Part shown: piece by piece, positions 63,707 to 64,000 of the stretch
Layout: the number at the start of each line of letters is the position of its first letter
Position numbering within the stretch: the first letter of the stretch is position 1
DNA from: Telmatactis stephensoni
Taxonomy: Eukaryota > Cnidaria > Anthozoa > Actiniaria > Isophelliidae
Assembly: GCA_029948255.1 (NCBI GenBank)
Contig: JALIZF010001919.1
Location: 496,001-560,000 of the forward strand
Reading direction: 5' to 3'
Length of the DNA: 64,000 bases
Made by a program: the position numbers and the translations under genes
The notes under the pieces: model-generated
What the model was told of the DNA's origin: nothing
The model's input: the letters and a program-made list of their open reading frames with translations, nothing else
Databases searched by the model: none

Positions 63707-64000
63707 CTGTAGGATTCAAATAATTATCAATAAACTTATTATACATGAAGCCCAGTCTTACACAGTAATATGAGCCATTTTTAATCGCAAGACTTATTAA
63801 ATTGGTGCCATGAAAATGGCTGAATTGATGATTTTTCAAGTCTGGACTTCCCCACTGAAAAATCTCTGTCAGTGTCTCGCATATTGAAAACAAAGTGCTT
63901 TAATAGGCCATTTTGGGTACAGGCTTTAATTAATTGTGACTGCTTGTACTTTTACATCAGACATATAACTGCAATGAAAAGTAGCTGACAATATTGCCTG

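Overview
This window looks like nuclear DNA of an early-branching animal, most likely an anthozoan cnidarian such as a stony coral. The evidence is AT-rich sequence, many short introns with GT/AG borders, animal-type proteins (PAXX, GPATCH2, NTPCR, a rhodopsin-class receptor, TIR proteins), secreted ShKT-like peptides, and dense tRNA-derived SINEs and foldback MITEs. The taxon is an inference; no marker gene settles it. All gene models are conceptual splices made by eye.

Layout. From 0.1 to 15.4 kb there is a triplicated unit of 4-5 kb. Two copies are direct and the third is inverted. Each carries one intact six-exon gene for a 144-residue secreted cysteine-rich precursor: signal peptide, acidic propeptide, a Lys-Arg site, then a cysteine-rich region ending in a ShKT-like six-cysteine module. 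Copies 1 and 2 also carry a head-to-head pair of tRNA-like sequences in a long foldback, and copy 3 has a SINE in an intron. From 15.4 to 26.7 kb the DNA is repeat-rich around a single-exon class A GPCR (20.5 kb). It holds several MITEs with 3-bp TAA/TTA duplications, two LINE relics and a pentanucleotide microsatellite.

From 26.8 to 32.4 kb lies PAXX, a seven-exon end-joining factor with a recognisable C-terminal Ku-binding tail. From 34.2 to 37.5 kb lies an unnamed zinc-finger-like gene in which a paired Cys/His module occurs twice, separated by acidic and Ser/Thr/Gln-rich linkers. Its 3' end faces that of the next gene.

From 38.6 to 53.4 kb (minus strand) lies the most striking locus: one long gene reading Tudor-like module, TIR, TIR, Tudor-like module. 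A possible first exon encodes a myristoylation/palmitoylation motif and a coiled coil. Both TIR domains keep a glutamate at the place expected for TIR NADases. The intron between the two TIR domains holds a 7.4-kb Academ-like DNA transposon (XPG/FEN1-like nuclease, Cys-rich CXC motif, ~140-bp terminal inverted repeats, TTT target duplication). Its transposase reading frame is itself split by a 5'-truncated LINE.

From 56.6 to 61.7 kb lies GPATCH2 (G-patch protein, plus strand). From 63.0 kb to the right edge are the last exons of NTPCR (minus strand), whose P-loop exon lies outside the window. The conserved genes are unrelated housekeeping, repair and signalling genes; I see no operon-like logic. 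The two lineage-specific clusters of interest are the cysteine-rich peptide array and the TIR/Tudor-like gene, a candidate intracellular innate-immune or NAD-consuming sensor.
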